Shown here piece after piece: positions 45,749 to 56,217 of a stretch of DNA of 64,000 nt; position 1 is the stretch's first letter, and the number at the start of each line of letters is the position of its first letter. This DNA is from Methanothermobacter sp. (lineage in GTDB: Archaea > Methanobacteriota > Methanobacteria > Methanobacteriales > DSM-23052): contig JASFYN010000001.1 of NCBI GenBank assembly GCA_030055615.1, positions 265,267 through 329,266 of the forward strand. The letters run 5' to 3'. The notes under the pieces were generated by a model, which saw nothing but the letters and a program-made list of their open reading frames with translations, had not been told where the DNA came from and did no database searches. Both the position numbers and the translations under genes were made by a program.

Positions 45749-47586
45749 TAAAAGCTTCTGACAAATTAAAATCAGCAAATGAGCCTGTTTTACAATTTAC
45801 TGGCAATTGGCTTATAGATTTAGGAATTTTAGGATTTGTCAACCTTTTAGAGGAAATCTACAACTGGAATCTCCAAGAAACACAAAAAAGGATAAAAGAA
45901 AATGAAAAAGTCGTATATTATGGGCTCTTCCCATTTGCATATATTTGCTCCGAAATAAAAAGGAAAAATTCAAAAATTCCCAAGGGACTTATCGATGATT
46001 TTGCGAATGAAATTTACAAGAAAGAATTTAAATCAGAAAAGGAAATATTCGACTTTACATGGGAAAATTATATAACTAAAGCGGCTACAGAATTATGGAA
46101 AAAAAAGATAATAGAAAGAGCAATAAATAAAAGAAAAAATGAAAAGTTTGTAAAAGGCACTCCAAAGATTTTAAAAAAGAAAATTGAAAAAGTGGAAATT
46201 CTTGGAAAAAAAATTATTAAAGAAAATAAAGAGGAAATAAAAAAACTCCTTGAAAAATCGGGAAGATTTCAGAAATTAGAATATGAAGACATTAAAAGTA
46301 TTCAGAGCCACTCCAAGAAAGAATTTAAGAAATATGGAGAAAGGTTCCTAGAAAATGCTGTAAAGCTTAAAGAGATAATGGATGACGTTGATGAATATTT
46401 GAGCAATTTGTGGGCTAGAGAAGTCGTGGGTAATAATAATATTCTGGAAGAGCGTCTCAAATTTTATAGGATACCCATTGATAATAAATATTATAAAAAT
46501 TTTTTGTTTTTTAATTATTCAGTAAATCATAAAGGGCAAAAAGAAAAATTCTATTACACAATAGCTTCAGAAATAAACCGAGAAGAAATTCTCATTAATT
46601 TGGACAAAACCATAAACAAGTTTTTAGAATCCTATGACAAAGCATCTAACATTTATTATACACCTTTAAAAACTGAATACCTTATAGATATTGTGCCTTA
46701 TTTATTTGTATATTTATTGTGTTTTGATCGTGCATTTGAAGATTATAAAAATATTGGCCATATTGTATTTTATTCCAATGACGTTTTCATTACATATGAA
46801 ATTAATAAGCGCTTAAAGCTCAGAAAGTCAAAAAGTGAAGAGGATCTAAATAGCATTTTTAGGGACACATGGCAAACGGTTATTGATACTATAATAGAAA
46901 TGGAGTCATGGTGGGTTCTTGAAAACCTTTACCTCATAAAGTATACTGATTTGAAAAGCGACGCTCAACGCTTCATTAATGTTGAATATATGGGTATCTC
47001 CAGATTACAAGCTACTATATTATTAGATGATGATATCAGGAGAAACTTGAATCAAAGAGTCCAAGTAGATAAAAATGAATACAGATGGCTCTTTGAGGAA
47101 TTCATCAAAAATAGGCCTTTAACATCTATCATACTGGATCACTTGATTTTGAGATTGAACCAGAGAACGAAACAACGAAAAGTCCAACCTTTACTTTATG
47201 CTCTTGCATTAGAGGCGGAATTATCGTCAGAACATGATTTTATTCATCTCTTTGAAGATCCGATGTCATTGAAACTTAAATTAGATGATTTAGTTCCAAG
47301 GATAAAAAAGAGCCGTGAAAGAATGGATATGGCTAGAAAAAATATACGAAGATTATTATCTGAGGATATAAGAGAAAATAAAGTACCACACTTATTTTCC
47401 ATTATAAGACGACAAAATAAATATTCATTTGTAAACTCCATTCTAAAGCTTATAATTGCAAATCCAGAAAAAGATAAAAAGCTAATCAAGCATTTAAATG
47501 ATTATATTTTCCATCAGATAGTTCAAAATGATAAGGCATGGATTCATTACGCTCTCGGGCTTTTCACAGGATTTATAGGAGGTTGA
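45745..47586 (+). CDS. cas8b: Cas8b, large subunit of type I-B Cascade
   Basis: A 613-residue lysine- and glutamate-rich protein. It begins with LQFTGNWLIDLGILGFVNLLEEIYN, the Cas8b N-terminal pattern (MTH1090/TM1802 type) with a conserved W-x-x-D-x-G motif. The C-terminal half has mostly helical sequence. It is expected to recognise the PAM and hold the target DNA in Cascade. It starts in an ATGA overlap with cas6. There is no strong sequence motif, so the call rests on the N-terminal pattern, size and position between cas6 and cas7. Confidence 0.85.
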   Translation: MIKASDKLKSANEPVLQFTGNWLIDLGILGFVNLLEEIYNWNLQETQKRIKENEKVVYYGLFPFAYICSEIKRKNSKIPKGLIDDFANEIYKKEFKSEKEIFDFTWENYITKAATELWKKKIIERAINKRKNEKFVKGTPKILKKKIEKVEILGKKIIKENKEEIKKLLEKSGRFQKLEYEDIKSIQSHSKKEFKKYGERFLENAVKLKEIMDDVDEYLSNLWAREVVGNNNILEERLKFYRIPIDNKYYKNFLFFNYSVNHKGQKEKFYYTIASEINREEILINLDKTINKFLESYDKASNIYYTPLKTEYLIDIVPYLFVYLLCFDRAFEDYKNIGHIVFYSNDVFITYEINKRLKLRKSKSEEDLNSIFRDTWQTVIDTIIEMESWWVLENLYLIKYTDLKSDAQRFINVEYMGISRLQATILLDDDIRRNLNQRVQVDKNEYRWLFEEFIKNRPLTSIILDHLILRLNQRTKQRKVQPLLYALALEAELSSEHDFIHLFEDPMSLKLKLDDLVPRIKKSRERMDMARKNIRRLLSEDIRENKVPHLFSIIRRQNKYSFVNSILKLIIANPEKDKKLIKHLNDYIFHQIVQNDKAWIHYALGLFTGFIGG

Positions 47587-47589
47587 AAA

Positions 47590-47904
47590 ATGGAATATGT
47601 TAAAAAACCTATCTTAATGAAGGATTATGATGAAATAAAAATATATACAAAAAAAGCTTTTGAGAATATTGGCTCTGAAAGTTATAGGCAAAGATTAGTT
47701 TATAGGTTACTTAACACAGCTACAGTGAACAATCAAAAAGATTTCTTTTCATCATTGTTGAGAGCTCTGAATTCCCGTAAAGATGATGAGAACGTTAAAA
47801 GACTTTCCAGAAAACTTGAATGGTTGTTCCCTCTTTCACCTGCTAATTTCGAGAAAGTCGCATATTCAATTATAATGGGTATAATGGCCGTACGAGGTGA
47901 ATAA
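47590..47904 (+). CDS. Small helical protein of type I-B Cascade, likely Cas11-like
   Basis: A 104-residue, probably all-helical basic protein (IYTKKAFENIGSESYRQRLV near its start, LEWLFPLSPANFEKVAYSII near its end). It stands between cas8b and cas7. By size and position it is a stand-alone small subunit (Cas11), which in many type I-B systems is instead made from an internal start in cas8. Sequence identity alone would not identify it. The ribosome site GGAGGTTGAAAA precedes the ATG. Confidence 0.6.
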   Translation: MEYVKKPILMKDYDEIKIYTKKAFENIGSESYRQRLVYRLLNTATVNNQKDFFSSLLRALNSRKDDENVKRLSRKLEWLFPLSPANFEKVAYSIIMGIMAVRGE

Positions 47905-47905
47905 A

Positions 47906-49075
47906 ATGGGAAAATATATAGTTTTAGATATAGTATTCCACGGGAATTCTTTGAATTATGATCAAGGGAGTGGAAATTATCAAGAATTAAAAAAGATAAC
48001 AAAATGGGATGGTAGACAGTACACACTAGTGAGTAGGTATGCTTTAAGGTACAGTTTACTTGAAACAGCGCAAAAAGCAAATCTATTCAAGTTAACTGAA
48101 GCAGAAAATCTCATAGAGGCCGGTAAAGGTGAAAATAAAGTTATACAACCTGCAACAGAATTTCTATTAACTGGAGACATATTAAATTATCCCGAATTTG
48201 ACCTTTTTGGGTATTTGATAACGGACACTTCTCCCCAAAATTTCAGAGTCGCCCCTGTTAAAATTTCTCATGCCGTCTCTATGACACCTTTTATGTATGA
48301 TGCACATTTCAATGCCAATATCGGCCTTGCCAATAGAATGCGGAAAATGCACGGTGAAATGAAGCCCAATCCATTCACAATGGAAGAACACGAAACATAC
48401 TACCAGTATACAGTAGTGGTAGACATTGGAAATATTGGAGAAATGGAAGTTTACATAAAACCGAATACAGATGTTACTATTCAAAATGAAAAATTCAAAG
48501 TGAAAAACATAGAGAAAATAAACGCCTTAAACGACGAAGAAAAATTATCAATAAAATTAAAGAAAGGAAGAAATGAAAAAGACCTTATGCAATCAGATAT
48601 CGTGGAATTATCCGAGTTCACAGAATTCAACGACGTTTACTTGGTCAAATATAAACTAAAAGACAATAAAATGATCAAAGAAAGAATATTGAGCCTCATA
48701 AAAGCTTTAATGAATTTAAAACGTAGTATAAAAGGGAGAGAGGAAGATTTATCACCTAAACTCCTCATTGCTGGCGTATATAATGATGGTCCATACAAAA
48801 CGTACAGGGATAAGATAGTCTTGGTCGATGAATATGTAGAAGAAGAATATGATGAAATAGAAGAGACAAAGACAGAAAATGGACGCATATTAAAAGTAAA
48901 ACATAAAAGTAGCAAAACAAGAAAGCCTCTATTCAAAATCAAAGGAATTAAAGCTGAAATAACTTCATTAGATGAAGATAAAGTGTTATCATTTGTAGAG
49001 CGGATATTCCATAAAGAAGATGAATACAAGGACGTGAAAGTTTTCAAAGATGAAAGTATAGAAGTGAAGATTTAA
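47906..49075 (+). CDS. cas7: Cas7, crRNA backbone subunit of type I-B Cascade
   Basis: A 389-residue RAMP protein (Csh2/DevR family). The N-terminal IVLDIVFHGNSLNYDQGSGN and RYALRYSLLETAQKANLF fit Cas7b, as do AVSMTPFMYDAHFNANIGLANRM and the SPKLLIAGVYNDGPYKTYRDK region. In Cascade six or so copies bind the crRNA spacer. I start it at ATG 47906, preceded by GAGGTGAATA, rather than the open ATG at 47897. Its length is above the common ~300-residue size because of a charged insertion near residues 165-250. Confidence 0.9.
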   Translation: MGKYIVLDIVFHGNSLNYDQGSGNYQELKKITKWDGRQYTLVSRYALRYSLLETAQKANLFKLTEAENLIEAGKGENKVIQPATEFLLTGDILNYPEFDLFGYLITDTSPQNFRVAPVKISHAVSMTPFMYDAHFNANIGLANRMRKMHGEMKPNPFTMEEHETYYQYTVVVDIGNIGEMEVYIKPNTDVTIQNEKFKVKNIEKINALNDEEKLSIKLKKGRNEKDLMQSDIVELSEFTEFNDVYLVKYKLKDNKMIKERILSLIKALMNLKRSIKGREEDLSPKLLIAGVYNDGPYKTYRDKIVLVDEYVEEEYDEIEETKTENGRILKVKHKSSKTRKPLFKIKGIKAEITSLDEDKVLSFVERIFHKEDEYKDVKVFKDESIEVKI

Positions 49076-49096
49076 ATTTTAGTCGAGGCGCTTCTA

Positions 49097-49909
49097 ATGG
49101 ATGACATAATAATCTTAGAGATATTCCAACCATTTGCACAATACAGAAACCCTTTTACATTTGATCATGCCCAAAGTTATCCATTACCACCCAAGTCAAC
49201 GATCATTGGAATGCTGCAGAACGCCCTTGGAAGATACTATGATAAAAAATTATACAATTTGAAAGTAAGCATCCATGGTTTATTTGAAACTAAATTCTGG
49301 AATTATCAAAATTTAATAATGGGGGAAGTTTCTCTAAAAAGGTATAATGGGCGTTTAAAATTATGGAACGAAGGATATCCACTTTACAGTGAAAATAAAA
49401 AATCACAGAGGAGGCCAAGATTTCAAGAGGAGCTTTTCAATGGACATTATTACATTTTCATCAAAGGCGAAAAGGATATGCTTTTAGAAATAGAGGAGTC
49501 ACTTTCGAAGCCTTCTAAGCTCCTTTATCTTGGGAGAAGTGAAGACCTCATTTTCATAAGGAAAATACACAAGGACTTTGATTTCGAGGAAAAAAAGGTC
49601 AAAAGGAACATATGGTTCACACAACCTACATATATCAGGTTAAGATATGATGGTAGAAATTTTCCATTGAAAAATATGAAGTTCCCTGTCTATTCGATTC
49701 CTGTAAAAGTTTTATTCAAAAATGATGGTCAGATTATTTCAAACAAGGCTGAATTATCAGATTCTACACAGAGAGTGCCAACTTTCGAAACTGTAATTTA
49801 TACTGGCACAGACCAAGTAATATATTTAAAGGAGGAATTAATCATTGAAAATTATCATATCACTGATGATCTAGTTTTTAAGATACCTAAGGAGTTTGGG
49901 TGGTTGTAA
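49097..49909 (+). CDS. cas5: Cas5, crRNA 5'-handle subunit
   Basis: A 270-residue RAMP protein of the Cas5b/h group. It has IILEIFQPFAQYRNPFTFDHAQSYPLPPKSTIIGMLQNALG, the classical Cas5 start with the P-S-T-I-G-M-L motif, and GRSEDLIFI in the middle. It caps the 5' end of crRNA and holds Cas8b. The ribosome site GAGGCG lies upstream. The stop overlaps the start codon of cas3. Confidence 0.93.
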   Translation: MDDIIILEIFQPFAQYRNPFTFDHAQSYPLPPKSTIIGMLQNALGRYYDKKLYNLKVSIHGLFETKFWNYQNLIMGEVSLKRYNGRLKLWNEGYPLYSENKKSQRRPRFQEELFNGHYYIFIKGEKDMLLEIEESLSKPSKLLYLGRSEDLIFIRKIHKDFDFEEKKVKRNIWFTQPTYIRLRYDGRNFPLKNMKFPVYSIPVKVLFKNDGQIISNKAELSDSTQRVPTFETVIYTGTDQVIYLKEELIIENYHITDDLVFKIPKEFGWL

Positions 49910-52446
49910 TGGAATTAATCGAGACTTTAAGGGCTAAATCCAGCGACCAGGAAAATTATCTTTTAAAGGATCATTTGAAAGAAACTGTAAATAGGATCGT
50001 TGCAATATATAACTTTTTCGAAGAAAATAGGGGGAATTTTACATATGATTTAGACAGGGTTTTATTTGAAAAGCTTGTAGTCGCCGCGATAATCCATGAT
50101 CTTGGAAAGATCGACTATAATTTCCAGAGAAAAGTTTTAAAGTCAGAAGAAATAAAAGAAAAAAATTGGATTGAATTAAAGGAATTTTTCAAACCGTTAA
50201 TGGATCTTCAGAGTCCTCTATCTCTACGTCATGAGATACTTTCAAGTATATGGAGTACTTTCCTTATAGGTAATGATAAATTAGACAAAAAAATTAGGAC
50301 TGCAATCCTTTTACATCATTATAATGAATATTTTGCAACGGAACGAGACTTGATGGAGATCATATACACTTATGAAGACCAAATAAAATCATACCTTGAA
50401 TTTATAATGGAAAGACGCGAATTACTAGAGGATTTTTTAGCCGAATTACTAGGATATATAAAGGGAAGCCTAGAAGATAGCATAGTTTCATCTGCAATTG
50501 ATTATTTGAAGGAACAGGCAGACTTCAAGAAAGCCAAGGTATTATTAGCGAAAATTAAAGGCCATGATGATGATATTTCCGATTTTGCAAGATTTTACAA
50601 CCCTAGGTTGGAAGATCATGACTTTTTAGTTTTATTGGGACTTCTAAGAAGATCAGATTATTCAGCAAGTGCTAATGTACCTATAGAATCATATACTCCA
50701 AGAATATTTCTCGATATTGAAGATAACCTTGAAAAAAGGATTCCAAGAGAAAAATTATGGCAAGAGGTACTCCTAGATAAAATAGATCCAGGAGATTCTT
50801 TGGTTCTTGTGGCTCCAACAGGTTCTGGTAAGACTGAATTTGCCATACTTTGGGCTGCAAAAAACAACAGAAAATTAATATATACTTTACCATTGCGGGT
50901 TGCGTTAAACGATCTCTTCATAAGATTCAGAAACAGAGAAAATGGTTATTTCAACGCTTCTAATGTTGATATTCTCCATTCAACTGCTTTTATAGAATAC
51001 ATGGATGAGGAAAAAAGGGGAAAGAGTATAGATCTTGATAAAATGTTGACTTCCGCAAGGCTACTCGCATCACCCGTATTATTAACGACACCAGATCAAG
51101 TCTTTTTAACTTCACTTAATTATTATGGGTCTGATAAGATAATATCCATTTACCCCTTTTCTTCGTTCATTATCGATGAAGTGCAAACATATAATGAAGA
51201 AATGGCCGCTATCATCATTAAAACAGTTAATATTATCAGGGAGTTGGGTGGTAAAGTTATGATAATGACTGCAACTTTTCCTCCTTATTTTGAAAAATTC
51301 TTTAAAGATTTTAACTTTGTAGATGTTAAAGATCATGGACTCCACGTAAAGAATCTAGATTTAAAGAGGCACAAAATAAGGGTCATAGATAAACCCCTTT
51401 TTGTCGAAGGGGACAATGGTTTAGAAATTTACGAAGAAAGTGAAGATGAAATAAAGAAAATTTTAAAAGCTAACGATAAAAACTTTTTTATAGTAGTTAA
51501 TAATGTTGGAAAGGCCATCCGTTTATATGAGATATTAAATGAAGATTATCCTAATGTATATCTTCTTCATTCGCGGATTCTCGAAGTTGAAAAGGATAGA
51601 AGATTAAAGGAGATAAAAAGGAAAGTGGAAAGTGAAGAAAAGGTAATAGTTGTATCAACACAGATAATAGAAGCTTCTGTTGACCTTGATTTTGACATGA
51701 TGATTACAGAGATATCCACAATTGACAGTCAAATCCAGCGTTGGGGAAGAATCCACAGAAATAGAAACACAGATTATCAAGAAGATGAACCTAACATAGT
51801 AATATTCACAGGAAAAGTAGAAAATGGCGATTTAAAAATCGACAATGGAACTATGCGCATATATGACAAGAAAGTAGTTGAAAAAACAAGAGAAGTACTC
51901 AAAGAACATGAAGGTGAAACATTTGATTATACTTTTGAGAGAAATCTCATATCAGAAGTATTTAAAAGGAAAATTGAAGGCTTAACATTAAAAAAGCATT
52001 ATGAAAACAAAATAGAGAACATACTCAGAGATCTTGAATATTTCACGGTAGAAAAAAAGAGTCAAGCCCAATTATTATTTAGAAAAATTGCAGGAATAAA
52101 AATAATAATACCTGATATCGTAATTCAAGATTCTAATAATAAAATTCAAGAAATTTTTGGAGAATGTATAAAAGAAGGTGTTAAAACTTGGAAAAAAATC
52201 ATAGAAAAAATAGAAGAAAAGACAGGCAAAAAAGTTGACATATGGTCACTTAAAAAATTACTATACGAATATTCGATAAATATGCCGGTCTATTACGAAG
52301 AAAAAAGCGACTTTTGGAGTAAAACGACTGGAGAATTTAAAGGATTTTACATATGGGGCAATATAAACAAAAATGAACTTGATCAGATAAAAGAGCTTGG
52401 CTTAGATAGCATATTTAAAGACACAAACTCCACAAATATATTATAA
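49909..52446 (+). CDS. cas3: Cas3, HD nuclease-helicase
   Basis: An 845-residue single protein with both activities. The HD nuclease domain has AAIIHDLGKIDYNFQ near residue 60 and LRHEILSSIW, ILLHHYNEYF. The SF2 helicase has Walker A APTGSGKTEFA near 305, box II DEVQTYNEE, MTATFPPYF, and motif VI STIDSQIQRWGRIHRN. It degrades DNA after Cascade recognition. The start is ATG 49909, overlapping the cas5 stop (TAATG). No fusion or split is seen; the domains are complete. Confidence 0.95.
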   Translation: MELIETLRAKSSDQENYLLKDHLKETVNRIVAIYNFFEENRGNFTYDLDRVLFEKLVVAAIIHDLGKIDYNFQRKVLKSEEIKEKNWIELKEFFKPLMDLQSPLSLRHEILSSIWSTFLIGNDKLDKKIRTAILLHHYNEYFATERDLMEIIYTYEDQIKSYLEFIMERRELLEDFLAELLGYIKGSLEDSIVSSAIDYLKEQADFKKAKVLLAKIKGHDDDISDFARFYNPRLEDHDFLVLLGLLRRSDYSASANVPIESYTPRIFLDIEDNLEKRIPREKLWQEVLLDKIDPGDSLVLVAPTGSGKTEFAILWAAKNNRKLIYTLPLRVALNDLFIRFRNRENGYFNASNVDILHSTAFIEYMDEEKRGKSIDLDKMLTSARLLASPVLLTTPDQVFLTSLNYYGSDKIISIYPFSSFIIDEVQTYNEEMAAIIIKTVNIIRELGGKVMIMTATFPPYFEKFFKDFNFVDVKDHGLHVKNLDLKRHKIRVIDKPLFVEGDNGLEIYEESEDEIKKILKANDKNFFIVVNNVGKAIRLYEILNEDYPNVYLLHSRILEVEKDRRLKEIKRKVESEEKVIVVSTQIIEASVDLDFDMMITEISTIDSQIQRWGRIHRNRNTDYQEDEPNIVIFTGKVENGDLKIDNGTMRIYDKKVVEKTREVLKEHEGETFDYTFERNLISEVFKRKIEGLTLKKHYENKIENILRDLEYFTVEKKSQAQLLFRKIAGIKIIIPDIVIQDSNNKIQEIFGECIKEGVKTWKKIIEKIEEKTGKKVDIWSLKKLLYEYSINMPVYYEEKSDFWSKTTGEFKGFYIWGNINKNELDQIKELGLDSIFKDTNSTNIL

Positions 52447-52453
52447 AGATTTT

Positions 52454-52987
52454 ATGTGGTCTGAGATGATTTCAGATGCAGAAAAAAAGCTTTTAATACG
52501 TGGAACGCAAGTCAATTACTATTTCGTATGCAGGACTAAACTTTGGCTTTTCTCTCACCATATACAAATGGAGCATGAATCCGACATTGTTGAATTGGGT
52601 AAATTATTACATGATGAAACCTATAAACGGGAGGAAAAGAGTTTAATACTTGATGATCTTATAAGCGCAGACTTTGTGAGAAAAGGAAAACTTCTTGAAG
52701 TGCATGAAGTTAAAAAAAGCGATAAAATTGAGGAAGCTCACTTTTTCCAATTACTCTATTATCTCTATTATTTAAAAAAGGAAAAAGGAATAGAGGAAAT
52801 TAGAGGTTTTATAGATTATCCGAAACTCCGGAAAAAGAAAGAGATAAGATTAACCCCTGATAATGAAAAAAGATTGAAGAAAGTCCTTGAAGATATAGAT
52901 ACGGTAGTCAGGGGCGATTTTCCACGACCTCAAAAGAAGAGTAGGATATGTAGAAGTTGTGCCTATCTTGAATTTTGTTGGGCATAA
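52454..52987 (+). CDS. cas4: Cas4, spacer-processing exonuclease
   Basis: A 177-residue Cas4 of the RecB-nuclease fold. The N-terminal cysteine is in [15 protein letters not shown], the metal and catalytic part covers [40 protein letters not shown], and the three C-terminal cysteines are in [12 protein letters not shown]. These four bind a Fe-S cluster. The start can be ATG 52454 or ATG 52466. It trims prespacers and fixes PAM orientation for Cas1-Cas2. Confidence 0.92.
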   Translation: MWSEMISDAEKKLLIRGTQVNYYFVCRTKLWLFSHHIQMEHESDIVELGKLLHDETYKREEKSLILDDLISADFVRKGKLLEVHEVKKSDKIEEAHFFQLLYYLYYLKKEKGIEEIRGFIDYPKLRKKKEIRLTPDNEKRLKKVLEDIDTVVRGDFPRPQKKSRICRSCAYLEFCWA

Positions 52988-52998
52988 AAATTTTTACG

Positions 52999-53967
52999 AT
53001 GACTAGGAAGAATTATTATATACTTACAGATGGTATCTTGAAAAGGAAAGAAAACACATTATATTTCATAAACAAGGATGGGAAACGCCCACTCCCAATA
53101 CATTCTATATATTCAATATACGCATATAGCTCGCTTAGCATTTCTTCCCAGGTTGTAAATTTGTTGTCAAAAGAAGGCATACCGATACACTTTTTTAACA
53201 GGTACGGATTTTATTCTGGAAGTTTTTATCCAAGAGAGACACTATTATCTGGAGATCTTGTGATAAAACAAGCAAAACATTTTATAGATAATGAGAAAAG
53301 GTTAAAACTTGCCTCTGATTTTGTTAAAGGCGCCATATTTAACATGAAACGAGTCTTATCCTATTATGGTTTGGATAATAACATGGATACTCTCTTGGAA
53401 GACCTTAAATCATGTAAGAAGATAACTGAGATAATGAACGTTGAAGGAAGAGCTAGAGCAGACTATTATAAATTATTGGATGAAATACTCCCTGAAGGTT
53501 TTAGGATAGGTGAAAGGACTCGTAGACCACCCGAGAATATGGCAAATGCACTACTTAGTTTTGGCAACTCTCTATTATATTCAACTATCATAAGTGAAAT
53601 CTATAATACACAGTTAAATCCTACCATATCATATTTGCATGAACCATTCGAAAGGAGATATTCACTTGCACTTGATATTAGTGAATTATTCAAGCCTATA
53701 ATTGTTGATCGCTTAATTTTGTATTTAATTAAGAAGAATATGATAGATGAAACAGACTTTGAAAAGGATTTAAATTATTCTTTACTCAACGAAAATGGAA
53801 AAAGAAAATTTGTAACAGAGTATGATAAAAGGCTTAAAAAAACGATTAAACACAGGAAAATCGGGAGAAAAGTCTCATATAAACGTTTAATACGATTAGA
53901 ATGCTACAAATTGATAAAACATTTGCTAGGGAAAGAAAAGTATAAACCATTCATAAGCTGGTGGTAA
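52999..53967 (+). CDS. cas1: Cas1, spacer integrase
   Basis: A 322-residue Cas1 of the I-B type. It starts [18 protein letters not shown] and contains [23 protein letters not shown], then [14 protein letters not shown] (catalytic Glu), [43 protein letters not shown] (His and Asp) and the C-terminal KYKPFISWW. The start is probably ATG 52999, as the frame is open to 52975 within cas4. It integrates new spacers into the leader end of the array with Cas2. Confidence 0.95.
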   Translation: MTRKNYYILTDGILKRKENTLYFINKDGKRPLPIHSIYSIYAYSSLSISSQVVNLLSKEGIPIHFFNRYGFYSGSFYPRETLLSGDLVIKQAKHFIDNEKRLKLASDFVKGAIFNMKRVLSYYGLDNNMDTLLEDLKSCKKITEIMNVEGRARADYYKLLDEILPEGFRIGERTRRPPENMANALLSFGNSLLYSTIISEIYNTQLNPTISYLHEPFERRYSLALDISELFKPIIVDRLILYLIKKNMIDETDFEKDLNYSLLNENGKRKFVTEYDKRLKKTIKHRKIGRKVSYKRLIRLECYKLIKHLLGKEKYKPFISWW

Positions 53968-54067
53968 TCAAAAAAAACTATATAATTCATGTCCTCATTT
54001 TACTTTTTGTATTCCATGAATTAAAATGAAAAGACATTTTATCTGAATTATGAAAATCTAAAATGAA

Positions 54068-54331
54068 ATGTATGTTATAATAGTTTATGACGTAAATGTA
54101 AAACGTGTTAACAAGGTTAAAGCATATTTGAGAAAACATCTTTTATGGGTTCAAAATTCAGTTTTTGAAGGTGAAATTACAAAAAGTCAACTAGAAAGAA
54201 TAAAAAAAGATCTTAGTACCATCTGTAACGAATCAGAGGATTCCGTGATAATCTATTCATTCAGAACCAAAAAAGCCATGAAAAAAGAAGTTTTAGGCAT
54301 CGAAAAATCATCAATATCTGAAATAATATAA
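54068..54331 (+). CDS. cas2: Cas2
   Basis: An 87-residue Cas2. It begins with YVIIVYDVNVKRVNKVKAYLRKHLLWVQNSVFEGEIT and ends SVIIYSFRTKKAMKKEVLGIEKSSISEII. This is the ferredoxin-like fold that bridges two Cas1 dimers. It is 100 bases after cas1 and the last cas gene, directly before the leader. No Shine-Dalgarno is visible. Confidence 0.95.
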   Translation: MYVIIVYDVNVKRVNKVKAYLRKHLLWVQNSVFEGEITKSQLERIKKDLSTICNESEDSVIIYSFRTKKAMKKEVLGIEKSSISEII

Positions 54332-54684
54332 TAGAATCCTTTATTTTTTATTTTAAAAAATTTTTAGTTTTCTAATTTGCCTTTAACTAAATGTTGCTTT
54401 GTCGTTTATCACCCTCTTTTTTCATTTAATTTTTGTAACATTTTGTTATTTTATTCCCCTTTTAACCTTTACAAAGATATAGCAACTTTTTTATATATTT
54501 ATCCAATTTTAGTTGGCTTTCATGTAATTAAATTCGTTCTACTATTTGAATTTCATTTTTTGACTTTTTTGACAAAGTCGTCTATCTTTATAAATGGGTT
54601 GCATTATTAAGGATCGCCGACACAAACCATTAAATAGAAGCAACAAGAAAAAGAATAAAACAAAAACAAGAAAAAAACCGCCCT
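54332..54684 (+). promoter_or_regulatory. CRISPR leader with predicted promoter
   Basis: A 353-base T-rich leader between cas2 and the first repeat. TTTATAAA at 54587-54594 is a TATA-like element, putting the pre-crRNA start about 70 bases before the array. Upstream at 54562-54579, GACTTT-TTTGAC-AAAGTC is an inverted repeat that could bind a protein. Leader at the cas2 end and a degenerate repeat at the far end both show that the array is read on the plus strand. No gene is supported here. Confidence 0.7.
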
Positions 54685-56128
54685 ATTAAAATCAGACCAA
54701 AATGGGATTGAAATCTCTTTTGAGTATATGAGTTTGAGCGTTCCAGTCCCATTAAAATCAGACCAAAATGGGATTGAAATCAACAATAGAAAGTATGGAG
54801 AGAAGGCTGATATGATAGAATGGATTAAAATCAGACCAAAATGGGATTGAAATGGTGTGTAGCTTATTTTGTCGTCAGGTATGCTGCCAAATTAAAATCA
54901 GACCAAAATGGGATTGAAATTGGAGACCATGATAGCTGCTTCATCGTCCATTAACGATTAAAATCAGACCAAAATGGGATTGAAATCTTGTAGACCTTGC
55001 CAAAGAAGTTCTCGTGAAGATTAATTAAAATCAGACCAAAATGGGATTGAAATTCTAAACTTGATCGACAAGGGTATTGAACTAATATTATATTAAAATC
55101 AGACCAAAATGGGATTGAAATATCATTGACAAGGGAGAACATGGAAGCGTGTACCCATTAAAATCAGACCAAAATGGGATTGAAATACACGCAACATAAT
55201 ATAACTATCATAAGAGTTTTTATTAAAATCAGACCAAAATGGGATTGAAATTTAATCTCCTTGTGGTTTGGGGTGTTAGGTGTCTGTTATTAAAATCAGA
55301 CCAAAATGGGATTGAAATGATAAACTCAAGATACTTGTATAGTGTCCTCTTCTCATTAAAATCAGACCAAAATGGGATTGAAATAAGGACAAACCCCAAC
55401 AGTAAAATGCACGGGAAATATAAATTAAAATCAGACCAAAATGGGATTGAAATATGGAACTCTGAAAAAGGTAAATTCATCACACTATGATTAAAATCAG
55501 ACCAAAATGGGATTGAAATTTTACTTTCTCCCAAGCCCCTTTTAGCCAGTTAACAACGTATTAAAATCAGACCAAAATGGGATTGAAATCAGATTATCGA
55601 CGAGGAACCAGTATTCTCATAAAGGAGATTAAAATCAGACCAAAATGGGATTGAAATCCTGTTATGGCATTCCATGCTCCCTGTGCTGCTCCTTATTAAA
55701 ATCAGACCAAAATGGGATTGAAATTCTATTATAGGCGAAATTGGCTGGCGCTCCACATGCTGATTAAAATCAGACCAAAATGGGATTGAAATCTGCTTAT
55801 GGCTGAGAATGCGCTTGTAGCCCCAGAATTAAAATCAGACCAAAATGGGATTGAAATAAGGTTTAGCATGCGCGCGAAGCAGCCCTCCTCGACTTTGTAT
55901 TAAAATCAGACCAAAATGGGATTGAAATCATAGGATGGGGAGACTATTATACGATAGCGAATCACCATTAAAATCAGACCAAAATGGGATTGAAATTCCC
56001 AGCACTCCCAGCTAGTGCAAACGCTGATCTGAATTAAAATCAGACCAAAATGGGATTGAAATTAGTACAAATGGGCACAGAAGAAACTAGAACGCAAAGT
56101 TAAAATTAGACCAAAATGGGATTTTGAG
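54685..56128 (+). CRISPR. Type I-B CRISPR array, 22 repeats and 21 spacers
   Basis: The 30-base repeat begins ATTAAAATCAGACC, continues AAAATGGG and ends ATTGAAAT. Repeats start at 54685, 54751, 54824, 54891, 54957, 55024, 55092, 55157, 55222, 55289, 55355, 55424, 55490, 55560, 55628, 55695, 55763, 55828, 55899, 55967, 56033 and 56099. Copies 1-21 look identical. The last (56099-56128) is degenerate at both ends, beginning GTTAAAATTAGACC and ending ATTTTGAG, which marks the old end. Spacers are 35-43 bases long. The 3' ATTGAAAT is the likely crRNA 5' handle. Spacer targets could not be searched. Confidence 0.98.
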
Positions 56129-56217
56129 GAAGATCCATTAAACGAATCATTTTAGGCTAAATTGTTGCAAGTTGCACTTTCCAGACGCGCGCGAAAGATA
56201 ATAAATTGTGGTGTTTA

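Noticed and set aside
54951-55534. Minus- and plus-strand open frames across the CRISPR array
   Set aside because: They are made of the translated repeat (ISIPFWSDFN and SDQNGIE again and again) and have no ribosome site.
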